Positions 8,656-17,506 of a stretch of DNA of 64,000 bases are shown here, in pieces. The notes beneath the pieces are model-generated. The model saw nothing but the letters and a program-made list of their open reading frames with translations, searched no databases and was not told the DNA's origin. Positions within the stretch are counted from its first letter, which is position 1. Each line of letters opens with the position of its first letter. Both the position numbers and the translations under genes were made by a program. Source of the DNA: Flagellimonas aequoris (lineage in GTDB: Bacteria > Bacteroidota > Bacteroidia > Flavobacteriales > Flavobacteriaceae); the NCBI RefSeq assembly GCF_003584165.1, contig NZ_QXFJ01000030.1, positions 558,001-622,000 of the forward strand. The letters are read 5' to 3'.

Positions 8656-9933
8656 ATGTCTCAACGCAGAAAATTCTTGAAACAGGGGGCCGCGGCCATG
8701 ATGTCCTTGCCCTTGTTGTCCTTCGATCCTAAAAAAGATTGGTCCATCGATTCCTTAAAGTATGTTGCCAACAAGGACGACGACTACTGGAAGATGGTCC
8801 GTAAACAATTTCCCTTGAAAGAAGGACAGACCTATTTCAATAATGGTACCATGGGCCCTACATCGGGTTATGTGCTGGACAAAATGTTCGACCACATGAT
8901 GCACTGGAATGTGGAAGCCGCAACGGTGGATTATAAGGATGGTTCAGGGCCTGAACTGTTGACAGGGTATTTCCCATATGAAGAACTGCGCACCAAATTG
9001 GCGAAAATAGTCAACTGTGATTTTAAGGAAATCTCCTTGACCCAAAATGCCACCTTTGGTATGAACTACGTGGGCATGGGCCTCGTTCTGAAAAAAGGGG
9101 ATGAGCTTCTCAACACCAATCAGGAACACGGCGGTGGATTTGGGGCTTGGCAATTGCTGGCCAAACGCAAAGGCTGTGTGTACAAACAGGCCACCATGCC
9201 CGAACCCGCCAATGACCCACAGGCCATTGTGGATGCCATTTTTAAAGAGGTGACCCCAAAAACGAAAGTCATTGCCGTACCGCACATCATATCCGGATTT
9301 GGAACGGTGATGCCCGTAAAACAAATCTGTGCCGAGGCCAAAAAACATGGTATTTTCACCATTTTGGACGGAGCGCAGTGCGTGGGACACGTGAAGGTGG
9401 ATGTGAAGGATATCGGTTGTGATGCCTATTATTCCAGTTTGCACAAATGGTTATTGGCCCCAGCGGGCAGCGGTTTGTTGTATATCAATAAAGATGTGGT
9501 GGGCGGCATCTGGTCCACTATTGCCAGCTACAATTGGGACAATCAGGACGATCACGGTTTCCGTTTGATGCAAAACGGAACGGGCAATGCTGGGCTTATG
9601 GCGGGCTACGATGCCGCCGTGGACTTCTTCAACACCATTGGCCACGATGTTTGGATCGGTAGGATCAAGGAATTGGGCATGCACCTTCGTGATGGCCTCA
9701 AGGAAATGAAACACGTGACCATCTATTCGTCCACCAATGAAGAACTGGCTGCGGGAATCACTACATACGGGGTAGAAGGCATGTCGGGACCCGACCTTCA
9801 AAAGTATCTTTGGGAGAAGGAACGATTGCAACCCCGTTCCGTAGGGGCTAAAATGCTTCGACATTCCGTGCATATTTACAATTCCAAGGATGAAATCGAC
9901 CGTGCCTTGAACCTGATTTCGGGCTTGGCATAA
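8656..9933 (+). CDS. Aminotransferase class V-fold PLP enzyme with Tat-type signal
   Basis: A 425-aa protein with an N-terminal twin-arginine-like start (SQRRKFLKQGAAAMM) and a fold-type I PLP enzyme body resembling isopenicillin N epimerase and cysteine desulfurase. The PLP-binding lysine is in SSLHKWLLAPAGSGLLY at about residue 264-265; DGAQCVGH (about 237-244) supplies the cofactor-pairing Asp. Such Tat-exported class V proteins are widespread in Bacteroidota; their substrate is unknown. The absence of a catalytic Cys region like that of NifS argues against a desulfurase. Transcribed alone and followed by a terminator. Confidence 0.88.
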   Translation: MSQRRKFLKQGAAAMMSLPLLSFDPKKDWSIDSLKYVANKDDDYWKMVRKQFPLKEGQTYFNNGTMGPTSGYVLDKMFDHMMHWNVEAATVDYKDGSGPELLTGYFPYEELRTKLAKIVNCDFKEISLTQNATFGMNYVGMGLVLKKGDELLNTNQEHGGGFGAWQLLAKRKGCVYKQATMPEPANDPQAIVDAIFKEVTPKTKVIAVPHIISGFGTVMPVKQICAEAKKHGIFTILDGAQCVGHVKVDVKDIGCDAYYSSLHKWLLAPAGSGLLYINKDVVGGIWSTIASYNWDNQDDHGFRLMQNGTGNAGLMAGYDAAVDFFNTIGHDVWIGRIKELGMHLRDGLKEMKHVTIYSSTNEELAAGITTYGVEGMSGPDLQKYLWEKERLQPRSVGAKMLRHSVHIYNSKDEIDRALNLISGLA

Positions 9934-9962
9934 ATGATTTCATATTGAGGCTGAAAAATATA

Positions 9963-10000
9963 AACCGGAGAGTCTAACCTGGATCCTTCGGTTTTTTTTT
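9963..10000 (+). terminator. Intrinsic terminator after the PLP enzyme gene
   Basis: AACCGGAG at 9963-9970 can pair with CTTCGGTT (one G-T mismatch) and is followed by a run of nine T residues up to position 10000. Confidence 0.7.
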
Positions 10001-10072
10001 AATTCTTTTTTAAGATTTCGGTGGGAATCATGGGTTTCATTAATCGGTATATTCGTAGAAATAACCCAACCG

Positions 10073-12085
10073 ATGAAAAAAATGTTACCCCTGGCCATTT
10101 TGGCCATTGCCTTCACCTCCTGTAAGAAGGAAGAAAAACCAACGGAATCCCCTAAAATAGCCTATACGGGCATTACCGAATCCATCAAACCCGGCGATAA
10201 TTTCTTTATGCGCGTGAACAAGGTTTGGTACGATTCCATTCCAATTGCCGAGGATCAGGTAGGAGTGGGATCCTATAGTTTTTTGAACATCCCACAGAAG
10301 AAATTGCTTCAAAATATATTGGAAGAAGTTTCCGCTACCGAGCACGAAGCCGGAACGGTGGAGCAGAAGGTAGGCGATTTTTACGCTTCGGGAATGGATA
10401 CGGCCCAGATCAACCAAAGGGGATATGAGCCTTTAAAGCCTATTCTGGAGCGCATCAATGCCATTACGGATGCAAAAGGAGTGATGGATTTTGTGACCGA
10501 GGCAATGGAAACGGGCAATAATTCCATCATTGCACTTCGTGTAGCGCCCGACAATAAAAACAGTAGCATCAATATTTTGCATGTGAGCCAATCCGGATTG
10601 GGACTTCCTGACAGGGATTATTATTTTAAAACGGATTCGGCAACCGTAGGTATTCAAAATGCTTACAAAAAGTACATCGCTACCTTGTTTGAGCTTACCG
10701 ACCATAAGAACGGTACCGAAAAGGCAGAGACTGTCTACGAAATGGAAAAACAGTTGGCCGAATCGCATAAGACCCGAATCGAAAGAAGGAACATCAAGGC
10801 CAATTACAATAAGTTTTCCGTGGCGGATATGTCCACTGACAATGCCCATATTGGGTGGGCCGATATGTTGACCACCCTAAAGTTGGAAGCCGATTCCGTG
10901 GATGTACAACAACCCGCTTATTACGCCAAATTGGACGAGATGTTGGCTTCAACCGCGTTGGATGACTGGAAGACCTACCTTATGGCCCATACGTTGGACA
11001 ATTATGCCAATTTTTTGAGTACCCCTTTTGAAAAAGCGGTGTTTGAATACAACAAGGTGCTTTTGGGCCAATCGGAACAACAGCCGCGTGCCCAGTTGAT
11101 GGTACAACAGGTGGATCGTATGTTGGGCTTTGCTCTAGGCCAGTTGTACGTGAAGCGTTATTTTGACGAGGAGGACAAAAAACGGGTCTCTGATTTGGTG
11201 AACAATCTGCAAAAAGCTTTTGAGAACCGTATGTCGCAGCTCGATTGGATGAGCGACAGCACCAAGGCCAAGGCCAAGGAAAAACTATATGCCATCACCA
11301 AAAAGGTAGGCTATCCCGATGTTTGGAGGGAGTATGATGTGACCATTGACCGGGACACCTATTTTGAGAATGTGGTGACCCTACAAAAAAACGCCTACGA
11401 ATACCGCATGAAGGACCTGAACAAGGCCCCGAACAAAGAAGAGTGGGGGACTACACCTTCTACCGTTACGGCCTATTACCGGGCATCTTCCAATGAGATC
11501 GTGTTCCCTGCGGGAATCCTACAGTTTCCCTATTTTGATAAGGAGGCGGACGACGCTGTGAACTATGGTGGCATCGGGATGGTGATCGGGCACGAATTGA
11601 CCCATGCTTTTGACGATAACGGTTCACAGTATGATAAGGATGGCAACCTGAAAAACTGGTGGACCGAGGATGATTTGGCCAAATTCAAGGCAAAGACCCA
11701 ACAATTGATCGATCGCTACAGCACGTTTACCGTTTTGGATAGTGTACATGTGAAGGGCGCCCTGACTATTGGCGAAAATACAGCGGATAATGGGGGTATT
11801 GCCATCGCCTATGATGCTTTCAAATTGACCCAACAAGGCCAGGATACGGTAAGAATAGGTGGCTACACCCCTGATGAACGCTTCTTTATGTCCATCGCCA
11901 GGATTTGGAGGGTAAAGGTCCGGGATGAGTTTATGCGCAATTATGTGAACACCAATCCCCATTCCCCAGCTATTTGGAGGGTGAACGGCCCGTTGATGAA
12001 CTTCACACCATTCTATGAAACCTTTAACCTGCAACCAGGGGATCAAAATTTTAAATCAGAAGAGGAACGTATCAAGATTTGGTAG
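10073..12085 (+). CDS. M13 family (neprilysin-like) zinc metallopeptidase, lipoprotein
   Basis: A 670-aa gluzincin. It has a lipobox (FTSC, Cys17), the zinc motif HELTH (about residues 506-510) preceded by VIG, the third-ligand motif GENTADNGG (about 564-572), and the C-terminal NxxFxxxF/CxxG-like region replaced by FKSEEERIKIW, the usual W-terminated M13 ending. Length is normal for the family. M13 enzymes cut short oligopeptides, so a periplasmic or outer-membrane role in peptide degradation is likely. The stop overlaps the start of the next small gene by 7 nt. Confidence 0.95.
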   Translation: MKKMLPLAILAIAFTSCKKEEKPTESPKIAYTGITESIKPGDNFFMRVNKVWYDSIPIAEDQVGVGSYSFLNIPQKKLLQNILEEVSATEHEAGTVEQKVGDFYASGMDTAQINQRGYEPLKPILERINAITDAKGVMDFVTEAMETGNNSIIALRVAPDNKNSSINILHVSQSGLGLPDRDYYFKTDSATVGIQNAYKKYIATLFELTDHKNGTEKAETVYEMEKQLAESHKTRIERRNIKANYNKFSVADMSTDNAHIGWADMLTTLKLEADSVDVQQPAYYAKLDEMLASTALDDWKTYLMAHTLDNYANFLSTPFEKAVFEYNKVLLGQSEQQPRAQLMVQQVDRMLGFALGQLYVKRYFDEEDKKRVSDLVNNLQKAFENRMSQLDWMSDSTKAKAKEKLYAITKKVGYPDVWREYDVTIDRDTYFENVVTLQKNAYEYRMKDLNKAPNKEEWGTTPSTVTAYYRASSNEIVFPAGILQFPYFDKEADDAVNYGGIGMVIGHELTHAFDDNGSQYDKDGNLKNWWTEDDLAKFKAKTQQLIDRYSTFTVLDSVHVKGALTIGENTADNGGIAIAYDAFKLTQQGQDTVRIGGYTPDERFFMSIARIWRVKVRDEFMRNYVNTNPHSPAIWRVNGPLMNFTPFYETFNLQPGDQNFKSEEERIKIW

Positions 12086-12591
12086 TAAAAAAGACATATC
12101 TAACCCTCACGGTACTGTTCATGTGCATGTTCTGTCATGCGCAGGATAAGAGCGTTTTTCAGGATGCCAATGAGTTGACCAAGGAAACACAGCGTGTAAT
12201 CTCCGTTGTACCGGGACAGAAAATCGATACCGCCTATTTTAGGACCTTGTTTCTTCCCACGGCACACTTTACTGTTGTGGGTGAAGAAGATGGTAGTTTC
12301 ATGCATGAGACCATGGACTTGAATGATTTTCTGGTTACCCTTACCGATGAATATTATACGCTCGGATATCATGAAGAGGCCACGGGGGAAATTATGGAAG
12401 AATACAATGGCATTGCCCAAATCATCCAGAGTTTTGAAGGGGTTGATTCCGAAAATGAAAAAGGAAAAGGGGTGGGGAGCTATCAATTGGTTTATTCCGA
12501 TGGTAGATGGTGGATAGCCAATATGATCTGGACCATGAGTTCGGACGATGGCAAGGATATCCCTAAAAAGTACCTTTACCAGAACCATTGA
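12079..12591 (+). CDS. Small secreted NTF2-like protein
   Basis: A 170-aa protein beginning with TTG at 12079; the next in-frame ATG lies inside the signal peptide, so TTG is favoured. The signal peptide ends near CHAQD. The rest has the helix plus curved sheet pattern of NTF2-like or DUF4440 proteins (DTAYFRTLFLPTAHFTVVGEEDG ... GVGSYQLVYSDGRWWIANMIWT). No catalytic residues can be named. It overlaps the M13 peptidase gene by 7 nt and is probably co-transcribed with it. Confidence 0.7.
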   Translation: MVVKKTYLTLTVLFMCMFCHAQDKSVFQDANELTKETQRVISVVPGQKIDTAYFRTLFLPTAHFTVVGEEDGSFMHETMDLNDFLVTLTDEYYTLGYHEEATGEIMEEYNGIAQIIQSFEGVDSENEKGKGVGSYQLVYSDGRWWIANMIWTMSSDDGKDIPKKYLYQNH

Positions 12592-12649
12592 CTCTTTGTA
12601 TGGTCCCAAGGCAATTCTCAAAACAGTTTTAAAACGTGAAGCATGGGAA

Positions 12650-12680
12650 ATAGGGGCTTTTTTGCCCCTCAAATTTTTCA
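12650..12680 (+). terminator. Possible terminator after the NTF2-like gene
   Basis: AGGGGC (12652-12657) and GCCCCT (12664-12669) form a 6-bp G/C stem around a T6 loop, followed by the A/T-rich CAAATTTTT. The stem is short and the T-run is offset, so this is a weak call. Confidence 0.4.
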
Positions 12681-12733
12681 AAAAGAATTTCTGATGACGT
12701 GTCAAAAATAGCGATACCTTCGGGAAAAAATTT

Positions 12734-13336
12734 TTGACATTAGAGCAGAAGGTCCGTATGGTTGAGAACCTCTTCGGACAATTGGAAAAAGAGAGTGCCC
12801 AATTTCAGAAAGCATCCGGATTGGGCTGTGTTTCAGGCTGTGGAAAATGTTGTAACTATCCCCATATAGAAGCCTCCCCCTTGGAATTTTTACCCTGGGC
12901 CTTTCACTTGTTTTTGGCAGGTGAGGCGGAAACCACTTTGGATACGTTGAACGGCAACCCGAACCCCAATTGCTTTTTGTTCAAGCCGCTTTCCGCTTTG
13001 GATCAAGGCCATTGTGGCAGCTATGCGTACCGGGGTCTCATCTGCCGATTGTTCGGTTTTGGGGCTACCCGCGATAAATATGGCAGTTTACGCCTGGCCA
13101 CCTGTAAGATCATCCGCGAAGGACAGGCCGAGCAATACAAAACGGTTTCCGAAGCCATTACCAAAGGGTTGTACGTTCCCGTCTTCACGGAGTATTACAT
13201 GCAACTGAACCAGATAGATTATCAACTGGGCACCAAAATGATACCTGTGAACAAGGCGTTGAAAATGGCCTTGGAGGAAGTGCTGCAATACTACACCTAC
13301 AGACCGTTGCCTGATGCGGGTATCCAATGTGTTTAG
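12734..13336 (+). CDS. YkgJ-family cysteine cluster protein
   Basis: A 200-aa protein of the YkgJ (putative zinc- or iron-chelating) family, with the N-terminal Cys cluster LGCVSGCGKCCNYP (about residues 31-44), a second region around CFLF and HCGSYAYRGLICRLFG (about 95-115), and a later Cys in ATCKII. The eight-cysteine pattern suggests Fe-S or zinc binding; the role is unknown. The start used is TTG at 12734 (MTLEQKV); ATG at 12758 is an alternative. A single gene with no obvious operon partner. Confidence 0.85.
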   Translation: MTLEQKVRMVENLFGQLEKESAQFQKASGLGCVSGCGKCCNYPHIEASPLEFLPWAFHLFLAGEAETTLDTLNGNPNPNCFLFKPLSALDQGHCGSYAYRGLICRLFGFGATRDKYGSLRLATCKIIREGQAEQYKTVSEAITKGLYVPVFTEYYMQLNQIDYQLGTKMIPVNKALKMALEEVLQYYTYRPLPDAGIQCV

Positions 13337-13636
13337 GGTCACTTCAAATGTAATCTTATTGTTTCCTTGTGTTGGATAATGCAATGCTGCCGATCACTAT
13401 ACCAACCATCCTCATTTTATAAAACCCCGTTCTTGTGGCTGGGGAGTGAAAAATCGTATCAAATTGTGGTAAAACCCTAAAAACTAGGTAGTTTTTACCC
13501 AATGGAAATCCAATAGGAATGCCTACATTTAAGGGTTGGACGTGTTTTTATTTCTTCCCCCAAACAGTCCAGAGAAAACTCCCCGATATATCAAGACCCC
13601 CTGGATAGTTCGAAAAACTTTTCTAAAACAATCGAT
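13337..13636. other. Intergenic region upstream of the metallophosphoesterase
   Basis: 300 bp with no credible ORF. The only ordered element is a near-perfect palindrome at 13478-13497 listed separately. The short ORF at 13536-13727 overlaps the start of the metallophosphoesterase gene in another frame and has no coding character. Confidence 0.5.
13478..13497. promoter_or_regulatory. Palindromic putative operator
   Basis: TAAAAACTA-GG-TAGTTTTTA has 9-bp perfect arms and a 2-bp centre, too tight for an RNA hairpin and therefore more like a dimeric regulator site. It is flanked by CCC on both sides (ACCC...ACCC) and lies 140 bp upstream of the metallophosphoesterase start. The regulator is not known. 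Confidence 0.5.
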
Positions 13637-15058
13637 ATGGCCACTTACAACATTACATCCGACTTGCAGGAGCAATTGGATGACATTAACCAGAAACTTG
13701 AAAAAGCACAATCCGAAGGGCCCTTGACCCTTGCGGCCCAGACATCAGGGAATGCCTTTTGGGATTATCTAAAGTCTTGTGAACAATATGCGCATTCAGG
13801 AAACCTTCAAAATCAGGAGTATGACCATGACATGGAAAATGTACTGGCGTTGTATCACTTGAACCATCTTATTGATGAGGGACATCTTACCCCTTTGTTG
13901 CGGACCGCATTTCATTTACCTCCATCTACCATCACTCCCGAGATGTTGGAAGCAAACGCCAATCTGGCGGGCTGGGTATCAGGTGATGGGACCTTATATG
14001 CCGTTTCACGATTTTGTCAGTTGGATTTCCGTTGGATGCTCGTCATGGTCTATTACTTTTACTACAAAATATTTCCGCACAAGAAACACGGTTTTGTTCC
14101 ACCACCGCAACCGGCCCAGCATCCAGAGATACCTTCCACGGCCACTGTGGCCATCATCGGAGATTGGGGGACCGGGGTTTGGCAGGACGGGGGAAAGGGC
14201 AAGTGTCCGGCCCAGTTGGTGATCGATGGAGTGCTTTCACGGAACCCCGATTATATCATTCATTTGGGTGATGTGTACTACGCCGGCACTTCCAAAGAAG
14301 AAAGGAAACACCTTTTGGACCTGCTTCCCAATAGTTATAAGGGTAGGGTCTACACCATGAACAGCAATCACGAGATGTATGATGGTGCCAACGGATTACT
14401 GGGAACAAGCCTGCAAGACCCCATGTTCCACCAACAACAGGGTAGCAGTTGTTTTCAATTGGCCATTGGGGGTTGGATATTTGTGGGGCTGGACTCCGCC
14501 TATTATGACGATAGCATGCTGTACATGAAGGGGTCCCTGTGCAATTCCGAAGGTGGGGAAGAGCAGTTGGGTTATTTGGGTTCAGCATATAGGACCGGCA
14601 AAAAAATATTTCTGTTGACCCACCACAATGGAATAGAAGTGGCCAAAGACGGTCCAACTCCCAATGAAACCCTGTGGAACCAAGTGGTGGGGGCCATGGA
14701 CCAACACTTGCCCGATGCTTGGTACTGGGGCCATGTGCACAACGGTATCGTGTATAGGGACAATCTATCGTTCTATAACGTTGGGAGCCATACGGCCACC
14801 CATAAAATGCGATGTTGCGGGCATGCTTCCATACCCTTTGGTGACGGGTCCTATCTGAAGAAGGCCAGCCACGGAACAGATTGTACGGTTGACTATTATG
14901 CCTGCACACAAATGCCCTACCCAACGGATGAAGTACAAAAGCTAAGGGTACTCAATGGTTTTGCCATGGTCACCATAACCGGGGATACGTTGACGGAAGC
15001 TTTTTATGAAGTCTCCAATGACTATACGAAACCTAAGCAGGTATGGCCACATCCTTAA
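13637..15058 (+). CDS. Metallophosphoesterase family protein
   Basis: A 473-aa calcineurin-like phosphoesterase. All five metal motifs are visible: GDWGTG (about 174-179), GDVYYAG (about 212-218), SNHEMYDG (about 241-248, the GNH(D/E) motif with Ser in place of Gly), THHNG (about 329-333) and GHVHNG (about 364-369). The first 150 residues are an extra helical domain not part of the catalytic core. No signal peptide, so cytoplasmic. Substrate unknown; purple acid phosphatase-like or nucleotidase activity is possible. Last host gene before the AT-rich island. Confidence 0.88.
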   Translation: MATYNITSDLQEQLDDINQKLEKAQSEGPLTLAAQTSGNAFWDYLKSCEQYAHSGNLQNQEYDHDMENVLALYHLNHLIDEGHLTPLLRTAFHLPPSTITPEMLEANANLAGWVSGDGTLYAVSRFCQLDFRWMLVMVYYFYYKIFPHKKHGFVPPPQPAQHPEIPSTATVAIIGDWGTGVWQDGGKGKCPAQLVIDGVLSRNPDYIIHLGDVYYAGTSKEERKHLLDLLPNSYKGRVYTMNSNHEMYDGANGLLGTSLQDPMFHQQQGSSCFQLAIGGWIFVGLDSAYYDDSMLYMKGSLCNSEGGEEQLGYLGSAYRTGKKIFLLTHHNGIEVAKDGPTPNETLWNQVVGAMDQHLPDAWYWGHVHNGIVYRDNLSFYNVGSHTATHKMRCCGHASIPFGDGSYLKKASHGTDCTVDYYACTQMPYPTDEVQKLRVLNGFAMVTITGDTLTEAFYEVSNDYTKPKQVWPHP

Positions 15059-15063
15059 TTTGT

Positions 15064-15092
15064 TGTCGGAGCCTGTCCTGAGCGAGGTAGAA
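15064..15092. repeat. Flavobacterial interspersed repeat variant
   Basis: The string GAGCCTGTCCTGAGCGAGG followed by TAGAAGGG is a variant of the CTGAGCGAAGTCGAAGG family seen dispersed in many flavobacterial genomes; related copies of the CATTCTGAGCGAAG branch occur at 41.8-42.4 kb and 62.46 kb. Confidence 0.45.
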
Positions 15093-15127
15093 GGGGAGTG
15101 GAGGAGGTAATGGGTGTGGAATGGGTA

Positions 15128-15355
15128 TTAAGCACAATTATGTTGCTCAACATGGATTTTTAAAACAGCTTCTTTTAATTCCATGAGCACATGACAAACA
15201 TTTTGACGATCCGTTTCTGAAAAAGTATCTGTTGGGAGGTAGTGGAACATATAAATGGCCTTGTCCAACCATTGGGTAAAGGAAAGTAAATTTCCCTCAT
15301 GGCATTCTTCAAAGTAGGAGAGTAGGGGATGTAGGTTAATTTCGTTGGGAGTCAT
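15128..15355 (-). CDS. Small hypothetical protein
   Basis: A 75-aa protein if the ATG at 15355 is used (84 aa from a TTG at 15382). It is mostly helical and acidic (for example LLSYFEECHEGNL, DRQNVCHVLMELKEAVLKIH), with no signal peptide or membrane segment. I do not recognise a family. It sits between the host metallophosphoesterase and the AT-rich island and its coding on the minus strand makes it convergent with the former. Confidence 0.5.
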   Translation of the reverse strand: MTPNEINLHPLLSYFEECHEGNLLSFTQWLDKAIYMFHYLPTDTFSETDRQNVCHVLMELKEAVLKIHVEQHNCA

Positions 15356-15545
15356 TGAGCTACTATATAAAGTTATCAACAATTAAGGATAAACTTTGTC
15401 TTTTATTTATATAAATAAAACTTAAACAAAGTTAAGATAAACTTACATGAAAATATTTAAAGAACAAAGTCTTTATTATATAAATGAAAGTTCAAGTTAT
15501 ATTTTAACAAGTTTGGATTATATCTTGTAGTATCTAAATAGTATT

Positions 15546-15749
15546 ATGACTGATAGAATTAACAGGATAAAAGAAGTATTGGTAATTCAAGGAAAATCTC
15601 AGGTTTGGCTTGCAGAGGAACTTGGAAAAAGTACAACTTCTATAACAGCTATCTGCAATAACAAATCCCAGCCACATTTAAAAGATTTAAAGAAGATTGC
15701 TGAAATCTTGGACGTGGATATAAGGGAGTTATTAGTTTCTACAAAATGA
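15546..15749 (+). CDS. XRE-family (Cro/CI-like) DNA-binding protein
   Basis: A 67-aa single-domain helix-turn-helix protein. Residues 5-62 form the whole domain: KEVLVIQGKSQVWLAEEL, the turn GKS, then TTSITAICNNKSQPHLKDL (recognition helix), and KKIAEILDVDIRELL. Proteins of this size are typical phage or plasmid repressor/Cro-like regulators. It is the first gene of the AT-rich island and runs away from the host gene, so it may control this island or the neighbouring prophage. Confidence 0.88.
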   Translation: MTDRINRIKEVLVIQGKSQVWLAEELGKSTTSITAICNNKSQPHLKDLKKIAEILDVDIRELLVSTK

Positions 15750-15918
15750 TTGCCTCGAGTTTTTGAAATCAGAATTTAGAATTAATTGCCAAAACTAACC
15801 GGAAGGAAGGAGTTGATTATAGCCTTAATTTCAATAATATATTAGATTGAGGATTTCCGTAAAAAATTATTGTCCTATATATCTAACTTTAATTTCTGAA
15901 CAAAAACTTAATAAAAAA

Positions 15919-16239
15919 ATGGCAAAATTAGCAAACTATTTCATATCAGGTGTGTGGAAAGATAGTAATGATAATATTACTCACGTGTTATTGCATATGG
16001 TTAATGATGATAATTCATTTCAGTATGGTGTCAAAACTACTGAGTCAGTAGCTATCAACTTAATAAAACAAAGAAATACTATTAAAACAATTACTTGGGG
16101 ATATCCTAATTGGCAAATAGGAGCCTCAGTTACTTATGTAAATAGTAATAATCGTGAATATTTACGAACCGTTGCAAACGCTACACAAAAAGACAATTTA
16201 GATAATGCCATTAATATGAGCTCAATTAGAAGAGATTAA
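15919..16239 (+). CDS. DUF3892 family protein
   Basis: A 106-aa protein when started at the ATG at 15919, which has A-rich DNA just upstream; the longer reading frame begins with TTG at 15847 and adds 24 residues without family character. The sequence YFISGVWKDSNDNITHVLLHMV and the later GYPNWQIGASVTYVNSNNREYLRT fit DUF3892, a small beta-rich family of unknown function common in accessory DNA. AT-rich codon use matches the island, not the host. Confidence 0.72.
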   Translation: MAKLANYFISGVWKDSNDNITHVLLHMVNDDNSFQYGVKTTESVAINLIKQRNTIKTITWGYPNWQIGASVTYVNSNNREYLRTVANATQKDNLDNAINMSSIRRD

Positions 16240-16534
16240 AATGTAAAATAGATATTTATTTTTTATCGGATGAAGCGTTGGCGAAATGGCCTCAGAAAAC
16301 TTTGGCTAAAACAATAGGAGAAATGAGCGGCGATATTTTAGAGGGTTAGAAATACATATTCTTAATAATAAAAATTTTTAAAGTTAGTTCGAAGTAATCT
16401 TGATGGGTTAAGATGTTTTCTAAAATATAGCGATTGAGCCGTACATTGTTTCCAAAGTTTTCTGCAGCCTTGATTTTTTGTTTCTTTTTTATCAAGAAAA
16501 AAGATAAAAAGGAATTAACATAAAATTCTAAGAC
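16240..16534. other. Non-coding spacer with a large inverted repeat
   Basis: No intact gene. GGCCTCAGAAAACTTTGG (16288-16305) is repeated in inverted form as CCAAAGTTTTCTGCAGCC (16452-16469; 16 of 18 match), and ATATTTTAGA (16333-16342) pairs exactly with TCTAAAATAT (16419-16428). The whole can fold into a stem over about 180 bp. A short frame in the left arm (LSDEALAKWPQ..GDILEG) ends in TAG and may be a gene relic. Confidence 0.6.
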
Positions 16535-16894
16535 ATGAGTGATGCAATTTGGGCTTTAATAGGAGTGGTTGTTGGAGGACTGTTAACGGGCTGGATAAAT
16601 TATGGTCTTCAAAAGAGACAATTCCAACATAATTTTGAAATGTTCCGATTAGAAAATCAAAGTAAGGAAACTGTCAAATCAATATTAACTGATTTACTTT
16701 GGCACAAAAAGTTCATAGATCGTTCTATGAAAGCTCTTAAACAAAATATTGGTGGTTACACTGAGGACGAAATAAGACAACTTCTTCACGAGGTTGGTGC
16801 TGTAAAAATAACTAGAAAGAAAGATAATACTGAATGGTGGTACTTAAAGGAAAGAGAGGAAGAAAGAATAGAGCACTTAAAGAGTAAAAGCTAG
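16535..16894 (+). CDS. Small membrane-anchored coiled protein
   Basis: A 119-aa protein with one N-terminal membrane segment (IWALIGVVVGGLLTGWINYG, about residues 5-24) followed by a charged helical domain (LQKRQFQHNFEMFRLENQ, ...). The C-terminal end is rich in Glu and Lys (KEREEERIEHLKSKS). I recognise no family. It lies between two stretches of foldable non-coding DNA in the AT-rich island. Its position between a regulator and unknown genes fits an accessory or defence-type cargo gene, but nothing proves that. Confidence 0.65.
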   Translation: MSDAIWALIGVVVGGLLTGWINYGLQKRQFQHNFEMFRLENQSKETVKSILTDLLWHKKFIDRSMKALKQNIGGYTEDEIRQLLHEVGAVKITRKKDNTEWWYLKEREEERIEHLKSKS

Positions 16895-17506
16895 CGAAGT
16901 TCCTTTTTAGCAGGATGTTAGCAAGTGCTTAGAAATTTATGCTCCGCTAAATTTTAAGCTTTTGCGACAAGCTGACGAGATTCCCCTGAAATTTTTCTTT
17001 TCCAAATTCGTAATTAAAACCAAAGGTTTCAACAAATACGAAAAGCTGAGCTTTTAATAGCGCTGGCCAAGTGGCTGAGAATTGCGTATAAAAATAAATG
17101 CTTGGGCATTTACTTTTTATGAAAGCAATGTGCTGTTGGCCGAGTGGCTATTTTACATAGCGACAAATTATAGGTGCAAATACGTAGTAAAATAAATTAG
17201 CCAGTGGCTGATTTGTTTTGACGGCGAAATGGTGAACTGGAAATAAAGAGACGAATGTTTAAAGCAAATTGCTTTGACATAAAATCGTTGTCGTTATGAC
17301 GCTAAAGCATCAGAACTGATTTTATATCAAATAGCACAGCTATACGCAATTTACTGAACGATAGCGTTTGCACTATAATCTACGAAGGGTACAGGAGAAT
17401 GACAGGTAAGTGATTACGAATATAATCTTTTCTTTCCAAAAAGAATTTTATAATAGCAAAATTTAAATTTACAATTACAACATTTCCATTTTATAAAATA
17501 AACATT
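16895..17506. other. 612-bp non-coding region dense in hairpins and direct repeats
   Basis: No gene found. An exact 11-bp inverted repeat (AATTGCGTATA at 17080-17090, TATACGCAATT at 17341-17351) encloses smaller hairpins: TAAATGC-TTGG-GCATTTA (17095-17112), AGCCA/TGGCT (17199-17209), AAAGCAA/TTGCTTT (17261-17275) and a 13-bp arm pair (17275-17287 and 17317-17329, 12 of 13). Three direct repeats of the TGGCC(A/G)AGTGGCT type lie at 17064, 17137 and 17198. ACTATAATCTAC at 17372-17383 also occurs in the dif-like site at 27099. Confidence 0.65.

Noticed and set aside
17060-17240. tRNA-like strings (GGCCGAGTGGCT, GGCGAAATGG) suggesting a tRNA-Leu/Ser or a remnant as integration target
   Set aside because: They resemble only the D-arm; no acceptor stem, anticodon arm or T-arm (GTTCGAATC) follows at the right distance.
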